This document shows, piece after piece, positions 1 to 10,612 of a DNA stretch of 64,000 nucleotides (within the stretch, counting starts at the first letter, position 1; each line of letters begins with the position of its first letter). Source of the stretch: Arion vulgaris (taxonomy: Eukaryota > Mollusca > Gastropoda > Stylommatophora > Arionidae); contig CM036767.1 in the NCBI GenBank assembly GCA_020796225.1, forward strand, positions 15,592,427 through 15,656,426. The letters are read 5' to 3'. The translations under genes and the position numbers were made by a program. The notes below the pieces were generated by a model. That model worked only from the letters and a program-made list of their open reading frames with translations, ran no database searches and was not told the DNA's origin.

Positions 1-330
1 CGGTGGCAATGAGAGAGCAGATATACTGGCTGGCTCTGTCGCTATATCAGAGGGCCAGCCAATGGACAGAGCTGACATCTTGAACGTCCTCACAGAGTGT
101 GGCCGCAGAGAAGATTTCCATCTAAACAAATCCACGTCAACTAATAGATTGCAGGAGCTGGATTTGAAGATTGGCGTGGCAAGGAAATAATAGTACGACA
201 GGTATACGAGTAGGCTCATCAATCAAAATCGAACTGGTACGGTCAGTCGCTGGACGCTGTTGGAGATATGGCGAAGGAGATCGAAGCACCTAAGGACGTG
301 TCCGGAGCGCAATGAAGATATTCCAACCTG
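1..330 (+). pseudogene. LINE-A 3' end: RNase H tail, truncated by the window edge
   Basis: Reading frame 2 gives GGNERADILAG, then QPMDRADILN, and after two adjacent stops (about 188-193) TGTVSRWTLLEIWRRR and KHLRTCPERNED. The GNERAD block is the RNase H end of non-LTR retrotransposons; the Cys block is the usual C-terminus. Same family as 5853-6022, 25270-25640, 30790-31230 and 34320-34850. Bases 331-930 hold no recognised feature. Confidence 0.75.
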
Positions 331-929
331 AACCTGAAACTGTATCATGAGTGTTGTTGGACAACGAGTTCTCTCAGTGCACAACGGTGTTGCTATTCTC
401 TAATTTCCTGCACGCAATGAAGCGTTACGTGAAGATTGTTGTGCCAAACATTATAGGTTGGGAGGAGAGAGTGTCAGACCATGATGTGGTAGTATTCTGT
501 TGATCGTGTTTAGTTCTCTACGGCACGAAGCGATCTCTCAGGTTTAAACTCATTGTTGTGTCATGCATGTTGCGCAATTTGTACACCCAACATGTCGCAG
601 TATTACGCAGTATTTTGCCTGGTCACATTTAACGCAAAGTGCCTTGGTAAGCTTAACTTCTCGTCGTTGGACTAGACATGTTGTATATATTATTATGAGT
701 TCATTTATTCATACTATTTCTATGCTGCTGCTTATCCATCTGTTCTTAGGTATAAATCGCTCTCTCAAACTAGACCTTGCAACGTAATAGACACAAAGCG
801 GTAGTTGACTGTACATGCTTCTCATTAATAGGCTAGAACCATTATATTTTATTGCAGATATCATTTCTACATTTTTGTTTCTAACGTCGTTACTTCTTAT
901 CTTCTTCTTCTTCTGCGTTCTCACTAGAT

Positions 930-1425
930 TGGGATTTCTGATTCTCTAATAAAGGCAGCCATCTGCATCAGATTATCAGCCACGCCATACAGTTTGTCTT
1001 CGACGCTAGTGTAAGTGGGTCACCTCTTTCTTCTCAAGTCTGCATACTGGGGACAGTTCTGTAGGATATAATTCTTTGATTTATGCTTCCCCGTTTGTGC
1101 CGACCTCTTCCCGCAGTAAGTTTTGGACACCCTCGTGATGGTAGGTCTGACATTCTTACTGCGTGGCTAAATCTCTTAGGCAGATTGGCGACCGTAGAAT
1201 CCGTTATCCCATTCCTCATTGTGAGGGTCGTTGCACCATGTTATTCGCCTTACGGCCTGGTACATCCGTTTTCAGCAAGCATGTGTTTCGTGTTAACATT
1301 CCCCAGCTGACACATACATCCGATTTCAGCCAAACCTTCTTAGTCGTCTCTTACGACATGCGTGGCAGGTAACAGTGGTTCTATTCTTTACACCCCAAAT
1401 TTGGCCCCAGTAACCACTCAGGCGG
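930..1425 (-). repeat. Dispersed repeat G, long copy
   Basis: The reverse complement matches 57475-57925 over its whole length, from the start near ACCACTCGGG through CATGYCGTAAGAGGCGACTAA to the end near GAAGACAAACTGTA. Shorter copies lie at 5536-5625 and 55720-55831. It contains no convincing protein; it may be a retrotransposon leader or SINE-like element of unknown class. Confidence 0.6.
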
Positions 1426-1529
1426 TTACTTCTTATCCTATCACTTCTGTTCAAGATGATGTCATTTCTCAAGCATGTCATCTCAGAAACTTCCATCATT
1501 CTCTCCTGTATCAGATTATAATATTATTG

Positions 1530-1890
1530 CTTGCTTTATGTCCTGTGCATGCGGGTGTTTACGGTAATGAGAGAGCGGACAGGCTTGCGTCAAAAGCATC
1601 GATTGTTGGGGAGTTGAAGATGGATAAGGGGATATTCTTTGGTCTCTTCGCTACTGTCTGTTGGATGAGGACACTAAAATCGATGTTGAATCGATCCAGC
1701 GATTTAGGCAGTTTGGAGTTACCCGTTGTACAAGTAGAACTGGATGCATGTCGGGCAGAGTGAAGAGTGTGTTTAATTAGCGAGCCACGGGAACCATCAG
1801 TATGCATACTCTTCCAGATCTGTTGGGGAGAGTGATCACCTATGGGTCTGTCCGGAGTGTAATGACGTCAGGTTAGCAGCCAATAACCAA
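1530..1890 (+). pseudogene. LINE-B 3' end: RNase H tail
   Basis: Encodes HAGVYGNERADRLASKASIV then ELKMDK, with frameshifts, followed by GEHLWVCPECND-like remains. It is the same family as the larger minus-strand copy at 25865-27352 and is 5' truncated. Confidence 0.7.
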
Positions 1891-1942
1891 TCTTTTTTTT
1901 AACATTTCACACTGTCATCTTCCTTTCCTGTATTATCTTACA

Positions 1943-2376
1943 TGCTATTCATGTTCGATATTACAAACTGTAATCTTTCTCTCTTTTATCTTGTACTGTC
2001 TTCATGTTTGATATTACAAACTGTAATCTTTCTCTCTTGTATCTTGTACTGTCTTCATGTGTGATATTACAAACTGCAATCTTTCTCTCTTGTATCTTGT
2101 ACTGTCTTTATGTTTGATATTACAAACTGTAATCTTTCTCTCTTGTATCTTGTACTGTCTTCATGTTTGATATTACAAACTGTAATCTTTCTCTCTTGTA
2201 TCTTGTACTGTCTTCATGTTTGATAATACAAACTGTAATCTTTCTCTCTTGTACTGTCTTCATGTGTGATATTACAAACTGTAATCTTTCTCTCTTGTAT
2301 CTTGTACTGTCTTCATGTTTGATATTACAAACTGTAATCTTTCTCTCTTGTATCTTGTACTGTCTTCATGTTTGAT
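1943..2376. repeat. 53-bp minisatellite, about 8 copies
   Basis: Unit begins TTCATGTTTGATATTACAAA and ends TTGTACTGTC, 53 bases; one copy is shortened by about 7 bases near 2250. Its open frames are a by-product of the repeat. The unit shares several blocks with the 58-bp array at 35640-36570. Confidence 0.9.
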
Positions 2377-2382
2377 TATCAC

Positions 2383-2603
2383 ACGTGCAGGTTTTACCCC
2401 ATATGGCTCGGTCCCTCTCCGTAGAAATGGCACGCCACCTGCCGAGAGTATTGCACAAAGCACGAACTCCGTAGCTCCGACAACAATCCTAGGGGTCTCT
2501 GAAAAAACTGCACTCGTGAACAGAAGGCCGGGTTCAGATTCGAACCCACGACTTTCGACTCGCAAGGCAAAGGGCTTAACCACTCAGCCACAGAGAGCCC
2601 TCT
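2383..2603 (-). mobile_element. SINE-1 (tRNA-headed), minus strand
   Basis: The minus strand begins with a tRNA-Ser/Leu-like head: A-box-like TGGCTGAGTGGTTAAGCC and B-box-like GGGTTCGAATCTGA. A body with AGGATTGTTGTCGGAGCTAC and GCCATATGGGGTAAAACC follows. Related copies lie at 43940-44175 (minus), 56638-56875 (plus) and 61975-62600 (plus). Confidence 0.75.
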
Positions 2604-2639
2604 GATTGATTATCACACGTGTTGTTGTATAGCTCAGTA

Positions 2640-3710
2640 GATGTGGTACTATAAAGTATTGTATTATATTTGTAAAATATCACCGGTAAGTAGTAAGACA
2701 GGCTGCTTTCAGCAGAAAAGGCAGAAATTCACTTGCAGTGGATTGCATCTCAATGAGAGTGCCGATGTCTTAGCTAAGGAGGGCAGTGCCAAAGAGCAAA
2801 TTTACCAGAACCTAGAAAGAGAACTTGTTCAGCTTTCAGAAAAGGCAGAAATTCACTTGCAGTGGATTCCATCTCACTGTGGCATTGCAGGCAATGAGAG
2901 TGTCGATGTCTTAGCTAAGGAGGGCAGTGCCGCAGAGCAAACCTACCAACCCTTGTCTTTTCAAGAGGTCAAAACCCTCATACAGAGAAAATCTGCAGTA
3001 GACTGGAAGACAAACACTGGATATGATTATGGAAAGGACTCCCTCAAAGACCTAAGCAGAACAGACAAGGTCATTATATTTCGACCACGCACCGGACACT
3101 ACCAGTTAAAATGGAGTGATTTCGTTTCTAACAACACAGTGAGAGATAGAACACACCAACAACCAGTATCAAATATTATAAGGAAACGAAGGTGGAAATA
3201 TTTAGGTCATGTTCTTAGATCAGACGAGCAGAGACTAAATCGACAAGTCATTATGTGGTCACCAGTTGGGAAAGAAAACGTGGAAGACCTAAGACCACTC
3301 TTCGAAGAACAATCCAACAAGAAAGTAAACTATTGGGATGTAAACCATACAAGATCTCCAACTGCTAGCAACGAACCGCATCACATGAAGGTCTAAAACC
3401 TCTGCTCTATGTGCCGCCTTTGGCCCGAAAGGAACAAACTAACTAACCGGACACAACAAACACTTATATAGAGTAGGAATAAGTCAAACAGCTCTCTGCC
3501 AGTGTCAGCAGGCGGAACAGACATCGGAGCATATCCTGCAAGACTGTTCTCTCCTGGGTAGAGTTGAGAAGCAACATGTGGCCACACTCAGTCGACCTGA
3601 AAACTAAGCTTTGGGAAACCAGACAGACCTGAAGCTGACTGCCCAGTTTGTGGTCCACAGTAAATTAAGCGCATGACCAGAGATCGCTGAAGAAGAAGAA
3701 GAAGATTAGC
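2640..3710 (+). pseudogene. Nimbus-like LINE 3' end, interrupted by another LINE
   Basis: Encodes an RNase H tail: KAEIHLQWIPSHCGIAGNES, DVLAKEGSA, then SFQEVKTLIQ. After an insertion it continues with GISQTALCQCQQAEQT and frameshifted HILQDC. The KAEIHLQWI...AKEGSA segment is present twice (2722-2805 and 2838-2950), an internal duplication. Copies at 37210-37880 and 62640-63425 confirm the continuous sequence. The element ends in a short GAA run near 3690. Similarity to the Biomphalaria Nimbus LINE is from memory. Confidence 0.75.
3100..3445 (+). mobile_element. LINE-G 3' fragment nested in the Nimbus-like LINE
   Basis: The 346-bp insert is bracketed by the 9-bp direct repeat ACCGGACAC (3091-3099 and 3446-3454). 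It encodes the LINE C-terminal block PVSNIIRKRRWKYLGHVLRS and ends in short AACT-type repeats (AACAAACTAACTA), as RTE-like elements often do. Removing it and one repeat restores the host LINE as seen at 37600. Confidence 0.85.
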
Positions 3711-3962
3711 ACTTTGAAGGCGCAATGATTACATAGGTAAATACGTAGGCGCAAACGAGAATAGACATTTATAACATCGATGGTCAGCAAAATCACGACA
3801 CAGTCACGCGACTGTCAGGTGACTGAGGCTCTCCCATCTGTGTATGATGACCGGGCAGCCCTCCAAACAGACAAATTATTGTGTGAGAGAAGGAGAAGAT
3901 TGAAGTAGCGAAATGTCGCACGAGACCACAAGGAACGGTTCCCAAATAGAATGCATCTAGAC

Positions 3963-4349
3963 CAGCGTTTCTCAAAGTGGGGGTACCACCTCCTGTGGGC
4001 GCTGAAGTCTTCCAGAGGGGCGATGGTGGGCTCAGAAGCATTTGGGGGTTTGTTTCTTTATTTTTCTTTGGAATAATCATTAAAAATTGGAATTCTGCAT
4101 TTTAATTCATCTTACGCCCAGTCTTACACGATCCATTTTTACATCAATTTTCTATTTCATGTATATAGTTATTTGAAAATTGACAATGTATGACATAAAT
4201 ATATATCAATTTTCTATGGCAACGTGAAAATAGAGCATGTATAGAACATATGTAGGGGGCGTTGGCAAACTGTTATAATAGGGAGGGGGCGTTACAAAGT
4301 TTATGTCGTGAAAAGTGGGCGGTGGACGGAAAAAGTTTGGGAATCTATG
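3963..4349. mobile_element. hAT-type MITE, 387 bp, with an 8-bp target duplication
   Basis: Ends are CAGCGTTTCTCAAAGT and, in reverse complement, CATAGATTCCCAAACT: imperfect terminal inverted repeats of the hAT kind. Perfect 8-bp flanking duplication ATCTAGAC at 3955-3962 and 4350-4357. No transposase reading is present, so it is non-autonomous. Confidence 0.85.
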
Positions 4350-4595
4350 ATCTAGACTCTAGATAGTACGTTAAGAGAGTTGTACCCTTGTTTATATCAC
4401 TCATCTCTCAAGTAAGATCCAGATTCACGTTCTGGAAGTCAGAAATACACATATTCTTCATTTCACCGTTCATATTTCTTATCAAGCGCGAGAACAGATT
4501 CAATGATTTGTCATTGCTCGCTCGTTCACATAACTCTGCCCACTTCCCACTTTTAACCGTTTTTGAAAGTGCTTTAAAACATCTTGTTTTATTAT

Positions 4596-4622
4596 TCATC
4601 TCCTCTCTCTCTCTCTCTCTCT
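4596..4622. repeat. (CT)n microsatellite
   Basis: Uninterrupted CT run of about 12 units. Confidence 0.9.
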
Positions 4623-4714
4623 TGCGAACACGCTCAGGCTGATGCACCAGATCTCCCCATAAATTCTATTCATGTGGAGATCTGATTCATGCAGCATTAG
4701 CATTGGTGTGTTTT

Positions 4715-4867
4715 ACGTCACATCTTCAGTACCATTTGGAGCTCTGGTGCTTATCCTTCAGCGATGTGTCCGGTTTCAGCCAGCGTTTACTCGGTTCGCT
4801 CTCCGTTCTGTAGCCATCTAGTGTTTTTACGGTGTGGGGTAGCTAGCCCCACTACCAACCTCCGTAG
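4715..4867 (-). repeat. Dispersed repeat K fragment
   Basis: The reverse complement matches 31745-31860 (shared GGAGAGCGAACC, CCGAAGGATAA and CAGAGCTCCAAATGG). Class unknown; possibly part of a SINE or a LINE leader. Confidence 0.5.
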
Positions 4868-5535
4868 TCGCCTCTTGGTATGACCAAGCGATGATGACAA
4901 CAATCTCAGACGTGTGCTGCTGCACCTCTCTGGTGTGTGCGGAGGTGACTGTAGAGTTCAATCCTACAACAGAATACCCTACCACAGGTTGGGCATACAT
5001 GATCAAGGTTAGACATGTGCGTGTTGTGTGTTCTGTCTTTTCGCGCAGCTCGTTTTCTCTGTGCCTCAACAATACGATGATTCTCAGCTATGCGGGTTCC
5101 TCTTTTGTTGTTACAGCGCCACATTTGGCGATCTTGCGCAAGGGATTCCTCAGCATGAGGTGTCTATATCGAAGCATTTCAGAGACACTTTAAGAGTGTC
5201 TTTAAAGTGTTTTTTCTGTCTACCAGCTGACCGTCTGCCCCTTCAAGTTCGCCATACATCAACTGTTTTGGGATGCGTTTATCAGGCATCCGAGCAACGT
5301 GACCGACCCATCTCACTTGGGCCTTCTGCAATAGGGTGTTTTAGCTTGGGATCTTTGCTCTTGTGAGGACTTCGCTGTCTGGAATTTTGTCCTTCCAGTT
5401 TATTTTTAGTATTCTGCGTAGATAGCTTGTGTGGAAATGGTTTAATTTTCTTGCGTGTCTGCTATACACTGTCCATGTCTCGCTTGCGTACAGCAGCGTG
5501 GTTAGCACTATGGCCTAGTAAACTTTCAGCTTTGT
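4868..5535 (-). pseudogene. LINE-C 3' end, 5' truncated
   Basis: Closely matches 21886-22525, the 3' part of the long LINE-C. The minus strand encodes a C2H2-type finger (CPTCGR then HLRTHQ) near 4915-5000 and the RT thumb remains. It stops abruptly at 5535, where repeat G begins. Confidence 0.8.
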
Positions 5536-5625
5536 TACGACATGCGTGACAGGTAACAGTGGTTTTATTCTTTACACCCCATTTTGGGCCCTGTAACCAC
5601 TCGGGTGTTATTCATATCTAGCTTT
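5536..5625 (-). repeat. Dispersed repeat G, short copy
   Basis: Begins TACGACATGCGTG and runs to ACCACTCGGG, as in the long copy at 930-1425. It abuts the truncation point of LINE-C. Bases 5626-5850 hold nothing recognised. Confidence 0.5.
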
Positions 5626-5852
5626 AACTGCAGGACGTGACCAGGCTGGAAGGTATTTCTTGGCCATTTTCCCACTTCCTGACAAAACAACACTGTAACA
5701 AAACATTAATAGACAAAATAAACAAAGAAACATATAAAAGAGGTAACATGTTTGAGTAAACGAAACAATACATAAGTAATGACGCCATGATTCCTTGATT
5801 AAACATATCAGCAGTTTAAAGTGCTCATTCACACAAAAACATGTTGTGTTAT

Positions 5853-6022
5853 TCGATCGACGTCATGGCACATGGGTATTTCCATTCGTGCTCCGTCCTC
5901 CGCTGCAGCAGCAATCCCAAAGTCCATTTGCTCATCGTACCCATGAGAAGCTGACTAGTATATCTTCTCTCTCTACCACGAAGACGACACTATCTGGCAT
6001 GTCCAAACATAATGCCTAATTA
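5853..6022 (-). pseudogene. LINE-A 3' end fragment
   Basis: The reverse complement matches 25440-25612 and encodes FGHARQCRLRGRE, LLMGT.SKWT and LLQRRTEHEW. Confidence 0.75.
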
Positions 6023-6159
6023 TCGAACACGTTTCAGTGTATGAGACTGGTTGATGTCATATAAATGAGATCGTACCGCGTTGATAATTAACAAAACAGA
6101 GAAAAAACCATAGAAAACAACATTTCAAGGGATGTTCTTTATTTTCATATAATTAGAAC

Positions 6160-6324
6160 CAGTGGCGGCTCGTTATTAAGGACCAGTGGGGTCGGGCCCA
6201 CCAAAAATAAGGTGTAACGTGTATTTATTATTTTATACATTAAAATATATCCTAACCGAAACCATGATTCTTCCGAAAATTTCTGTCTGGCTCCACCAAC
6301 AAAAATGATCACGTGCCGCCACTG
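6160..6324 (-). mobile_element. MITE-1 copy 1 (165 bp)
   Basis: Terminal inverted repeats CAGTGGCGGCTCGT at both ends; perfect 8-bp duplication ATTAGAAC at 6152-6159 and 6325-6332. Orientation B (starts with the ATTAAGG side). Bases 6333-6580 hold nothing recognised. Confidence 0.92.
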
Positions 6325-6581
6325 ATTAGAACACAGAATGTCAGCTTATATTGTAGCTTTCCGTGTTCTTGGTCATCCTCTTAGTCCGTTTATTCACCAA
6401 TCAAGTAACCACTAAAGATTGAAAAAAAATCATCTTTTCTTGAGTTGAGCACACCTGTTCCAGAAGATCGAAGGTAAACGTTGTCATTCTTCTTTAGTCT
6501 CAATCTGATCGAGTTTTCTGGAAAACAACGATTTCAAAACAAACAAAGAATTAGTAAATTCCTTTCCATGAGACCCTTACC

Positions 6582-6690
6582 TTGTAGTGGGTGGGAGGTG
6601 TCCATGCTCCAATGATACAGTTGGCTAGGACGGTAGGAATGTATGTTCTTGCATGGTCACCCAGGCTGGACAGGTCACTCAGAAGGGGCT
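6582..6690 (-). other. Exon-like open segment, unidentified
   Basis: On the minus strand, after an AG at TTAATCTAG, an open frame reads SDLSSLGDHARTYIPTVLAN then CIIGAWTPPTHYK up to a GTAAGG donor. It looks like a coding exon, but its phase does not fit the C1q gene and I do not recognise the protein. It could equally be a repeat fragment. Confidence 0.3.
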
Positions 6691-7186
6691 AGATTAAATA
6701 TAGCTTCCAGGTTAATTCAGGTTGGGAGTTTGGCTTGTGACTAACAATCCGGAGCCAACTATAAACCTATAGGCCTTCGAACTAAAGTAAGAATTATGGG
6801 AAATCAGACCCCAACTACACCACGTGATCTCACATTCCAGTATTGGTTTATATAGACGAATTCATTTTAAAATCAACACAAAATGCTAAATCGAAGTTAT
6901 ATTGTCCAACAAGTTCAGTTTAACAATAAGGAATATCAATATTATGAATATGTTTCACCAATAAATAACCAAAAGCTCACAGAATTGAGTAAAATTGCAA
7001 AAAAGCGTGCAGTGTTCTATCAAACATATACATTTTCCGACCCCTTTTCTGATCTAGGTCAGAGAACCCCTTGTCAGTTGTCTGGCCTAGTTATCTATAG
7101 TTGACTGTGAACAATCCCATCCTATACAAACATTTTACTTGACAGAAACAGCAACGAAGACATTACTTATTTATAGACATGAAGTG

Positions 7187-7337
7187 ATACCAGAGTCATT
7201 GACTTTATACTACCAGAGTCATTGACTTATACTACCAGAGTCATTGACTCTATACTACCAAAGTCATTGACTTATACTACCAGAGTCATTGACTTTATAC
7301 TACCAAAGTCATTGACTTATACAACCAGAGTCATAGC
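7187..7337. repeat. 22-24 bp tandem repeat (CCAGAGTCATTGACTT)
   Basis: About seven copies of ACTACCAGAGTCATTGACTT with 1-3 base length variation. Confidence 0.85.
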
Positions 7338-7344
7338 TTTGTAG

Positions 7345-7590
7345 AGTTGGTGCATAGCAACAACTCTACAGTGATATGCACCAACTCTACAGTGCTGTGT
7401 ACCAACTATACAGTGCTAGCAACAACTCTAGCAGTGCTGTGACCAACTCTACAGCGCTATGCACCAACTCTACAGTGCTATGCAACAACTCTAAGTGCTA
7501 TGCACCAACTATACAGTGCTATGCACCAACTCTACAGTGCTATGCAACAACTCTACAGTGCCATGCAACAACTCTACCGTTCTATGCAAC
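7345..7590. repeat. 21-bp tandem repeat (CAACTCTACAGTGCTATGCA)
   Basis: About eleven imperfect copies directly after the previous array. The period is a multiple of three, which keeps short frames open; no gene is implied. Confidence 0.85.
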
Positions 7591-7747
7591 AAACTAATGC
7601 AAGTGAGGATGCAAATAAAGATTACTACTATTCAAATCTACAAGCAGAGTTAGACAAATCACCATGCCATAGTGTTATTATTGTTAGGGTGATCTCAATA
7701 CAAAAGTCCGACAAGACAACACCCACAGCTAACAGCGACATCAGAAC

Positions 7748-7912
7748 CAGTGGCGGCTCGTGATCATTTTTGTTGGTTGGGCCAGACACAAATTTTCGGA
7801 AAAATCATGGTTTGGCGTTGTTATGTTTTAATTTATAAAAGAATAAATACACGTTACACATTATTTTTGGTGGGGCCCGGCACCAGTGACCCTTAATGAC
7901 GAGCCGCCACTG
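7748..7912 (+). mobile_element. MITE-1 copy 2 (165 bp)
   Basis: Inverted ends CAGTGGCGGCTCGT; perfect 8-bp duplication ATCAGAAC at 7740-7747 and 7913-7920. Orientation A. Bases 7921-8290 hold nothing recognised. Confidence 0.92.
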
Positions 7913-8297
7913 ATCAGAACTCTCGGAAACCATGGATGTGACGTGATGAATTGAAGCATGAACAATCTCGTAATAGGAGGTACTTTATTTCAACATCTGG
8001 ACATCCATAAGTTAACATGGTACACATCTAACGGCAGAGATAACAAACTTAATAGATCACCTCGTGATTAATGAACACTGGCGAGGCTCACTACTAGATG
8101 GTGGGGTCAAGAGAGGTACAGATGTTGGCAGTAACCAGTTACAGCTTATATTAAACTTAAACTAAGAAAAACAGGACAACAGAAAAACATTCAATGGAGA
8201 TAGACTAAAAGATACTGAAGTAAAGGATAATTTTATACTGCTGTTAAAAAACAAATTCCAAGTCGATTAAGCAATATTTACGCATATTAGATAACTA

Positions 8298-8520
8298 AGG
8301 TGGCGTCTGTGGCCTAGGGGATAGTGACTCGGTCTATTAACCCCGACGTTCTGAGTTCGAATCACGCTGCGGACAGTTTGCTTGCAAATTGTTCCGCGTG
8401 GATTTTACAAAAGGACGATGGCACCACCCGTTCAGAAAGCAATGGCAAACTACTGAGCGTAATAATGCCTAGAAAATCACAAACAGCGTTAAAAAGCTGG
8501 GGTTGATTCACAAAGTCCTG
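8298..8520 (+). mobile_element. SINE-3 (tRNA-headed)
   Basis: tRNA-like head with GTGGCCTAGGGGATAGTGAC (A box) and TGAGTTCGAATCACG (B box), then a unique body including AGAAAATCACAAACAGCG. No cloverleaf could be closed confidently, so it is a SINE rather than a tRNA gene. Confidence 0.65.
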
Positions 8521-8574
8521 TAAAGGATATGCAATTAAGAGGAGATAACTAAAGCAGGGGACAACATAGCATCT

Positions 8575-8599
8575 ATATATATATATATATATATATATA
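8575..8599. repeat. (TA)n microsatellite
   Basis: About 12 TA units. A second, interrupted TA run lies at 8918-8942. Confidence 0.9.
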
Positions 8600-8639
8600 A
8601 CAAGAGCAGTGATAGCTGTTTAGGGTACTGTCTGAGTAC

Positions 8640-9735
8640 AAGACAAGAGTGGATAACACCTACAACATAGACATTAATAGACAATAGAAGGATGCTGAAG
8701 AAAACACTGTTAAAAGCAAAGTCTGAAAGACTAAAAGTCAAAGGCCAGGAAGAATACAAAAATGCAAGCAAATAAATCGAGTAGGATGTGAGAGCTAGCT
8801 AAAGAATATATGTCGAAGACCTAGCAGCATATGCAAAACAAAATGTGACCAAGGGACAGTGTACAAAATTTCCAAACTAATAAGTGGTAAATATTACAAG
8901 AGACCGGACACGCTCATCTATATATATATATACATATATAATAATTTGTCAAAGGCATGCGACCTATTTTCTCTAACTATAAGTGTCTCCAAAACAGTTG
9001 TTTTATGTCAGGGAGGTAACACAACAAATATCACTTTAAATGGCAACCATCTAACACCAGTTCAAAAATTCTGCTATCTTGGGTCCATGGTCACTACCAG
9101 CTTTTCTCTTGATGAAGAAATCAACGCTCCTATAGGGAGTGCGGCTACTACATTCGGCATACTATCAAAGCGAGCGTGGGACAACACAAAACTGACATTG
9201 CAGACGAAGACTCAAATATATCGAGCCTGTGTAATTAGTTCTTTACTATATGGTTCAGAAACATGAACAGCCTTCTCAAGACACGAGAGGAGACTTAACA
9301 TCTTTCACCTTCGATGTCTCCGCAAGATTATGAACATCAGGTGGTACGATAAATTAACCAACTCTGAAGTACTGCAACGTGCAAATCTGCCTTCCATTAT
9401 GGGCATGCTCAGCAGTAGACGACTAAGATGGTTGGGACATGTTAGAAGAATGGAAACTTGTCGCATACCAAAACAAATGTTGTTCTGTGAACTTTCGGAG
9501 GAAGAGGCAACAGGCAGACCACTACTCAGATATAAAAATGTCTGCAAAACCTCAATGAAAAACTTTTCTATAGGTCCCAGCACATGGGACAAACTAGCTG
9601 ATGACAGAGTTGTGCGGAAAGCCAAATTGCGAAAAGGCGCAGAGTCTTTTGAGAAGAGACTTATGTATGAGCTGAACGACAAGAGAGAAAAGCGAAAGCT
9701 CAGAAGTTCTCACAGTGAAACACTTGCCAACTGAC
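8640..9735 (+). pseudogene. LINE-F remnant: linker joined to RT thumb across a TA tract
   Basis: 8645-8915 keeps the linker between endonuclease and reverse transcriptase (EYVEDLAAYAKQNVTKGQ, KLISGKY in different frames). After the TA tract at 8918-8942 the RT C-terminus follows: SVSKTVVLCQGG, VQKFCYLGSMVT, KTQIYRACVISSLLYGSET, a stop at 9264, then RRLRWLGHVRRMETCRIPKQ. The catalytic RT core is absent, so the middle has been deleted at or near the microsatellite. Confidence 0.75.
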
Positions 9736-9823
9736 CGCCTGTAAAGACGAAAAAAGCCATATATATATTTTAGCGATTTTGAGAGGACGGGGCATGTTTC
9801 TTTAATATGTTCAATCTCGCACT

Positions 9824-10093
9824 GTGACTGACTTAAAAATTTCGGAAATGATACACTTTCATAGATCTATCGAAACCAATGAAGTTGGAGATATGAATTT
9901 GGAGAATAATAAGAAAAGAAAAATGAAGGCCAGAAACATAGAGACGGAGGAGGAAAGATTAGTTATTAGGCTTGACTACAAGCGTCGGAGGAGTGTAAAG
10001 GTGATTGATGAGGAAACTAAAGAGAAACGACTTGTAAGATCTGCGGAAAAAGATAACAAATGTAAGTTTAAAAATGTTAAACATTACAAATAG
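9824..10093 (+). pseudogene. Charged 89-codon frame, possible Helitron-like remnant
   Basis: Reads ETEEERLVIRLDYKRRRS then EETKEKRLVRSAEK: two rounds of an E-T/E-x-R-L-V-R block. Similar charged repeats occur at the N-termini of Helitron-type replicase-helicases in some animals (from memory). No Rep or helicase motif is present, so this is tentative. Confidence 0.35.
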
Positions 10094-10204
10094 ATTTAAA
10101 CAAAATTCCCTAGCGAAGAACGGGTACATTGGCTAATTTTGTATATATTGCAACATAAATGATACAATTACGGAGAGAAAGGGTTAATTTGTTTTAATAT
10201 TACT

Positions 10205-10612
10205 TATTTTATCTTATCTTAACCACATTTGCCTTGAGACGCCGTGGGGAGAGTTAGTTTTTTATCTTGTGACAAGTGTGTTGCGCTTGACGTTGTCAGT
10301 CCATGCTTTCGCAGGGACTCTGGAATGTTATCTATCCATCGTGTTCTTGGCCTGCCTCGTGCTCTGCGCCCTGAGCGTCGATTATTGTAGGCACGTGATT
10401 GTAGTAAATGTGGTTCCATTCTCATTAGATGACCGAACCACTTGATTCTTTGCTTCTCGATGTACTGCTGTATGCATGGTATAGTACCAACGATGCTTCT
10501 GATATTCACGTTTCTCTATCTTTCCTTGTAACGTTGACATCTTTTCGTAGACATCTCATTTCACATGTTGTAATCTTTTTTTCTTGTGTCTTAGTCAGGG
10601 GCCATGTTTGAC
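10205..10612 (-). pseudogene. LINE-D 3' end, 5' truncated
   Basis: Encodes IEKQRIKWFGHLMRMEPHLL, then GRPRTRWIDNIPESLRKHGL, and ends with a GATAAGATAAAAT-type tail. Same family as 17702-20705 and 52921-53217. Bases 10613-11380 hold nothing recognised. Confidence 0.8.

Noticed and set aside
2383..2603. tRNA-Ser/Leu gene on the minus strand
   Set aside because: The A and B boxes are good, but no acceptor stem pairs and a SINE body shared with other copies follows. The same applies to the heads at 8298, 15040, 43535 and 62290.
6883..7104. 73-codon plus-strand frame starting MLNRSYIVQQVQFNN
   Set aside because: No recognisable domain, splice context or relatives; it lies in AT-rich intergenic DNA before tandem repeats.
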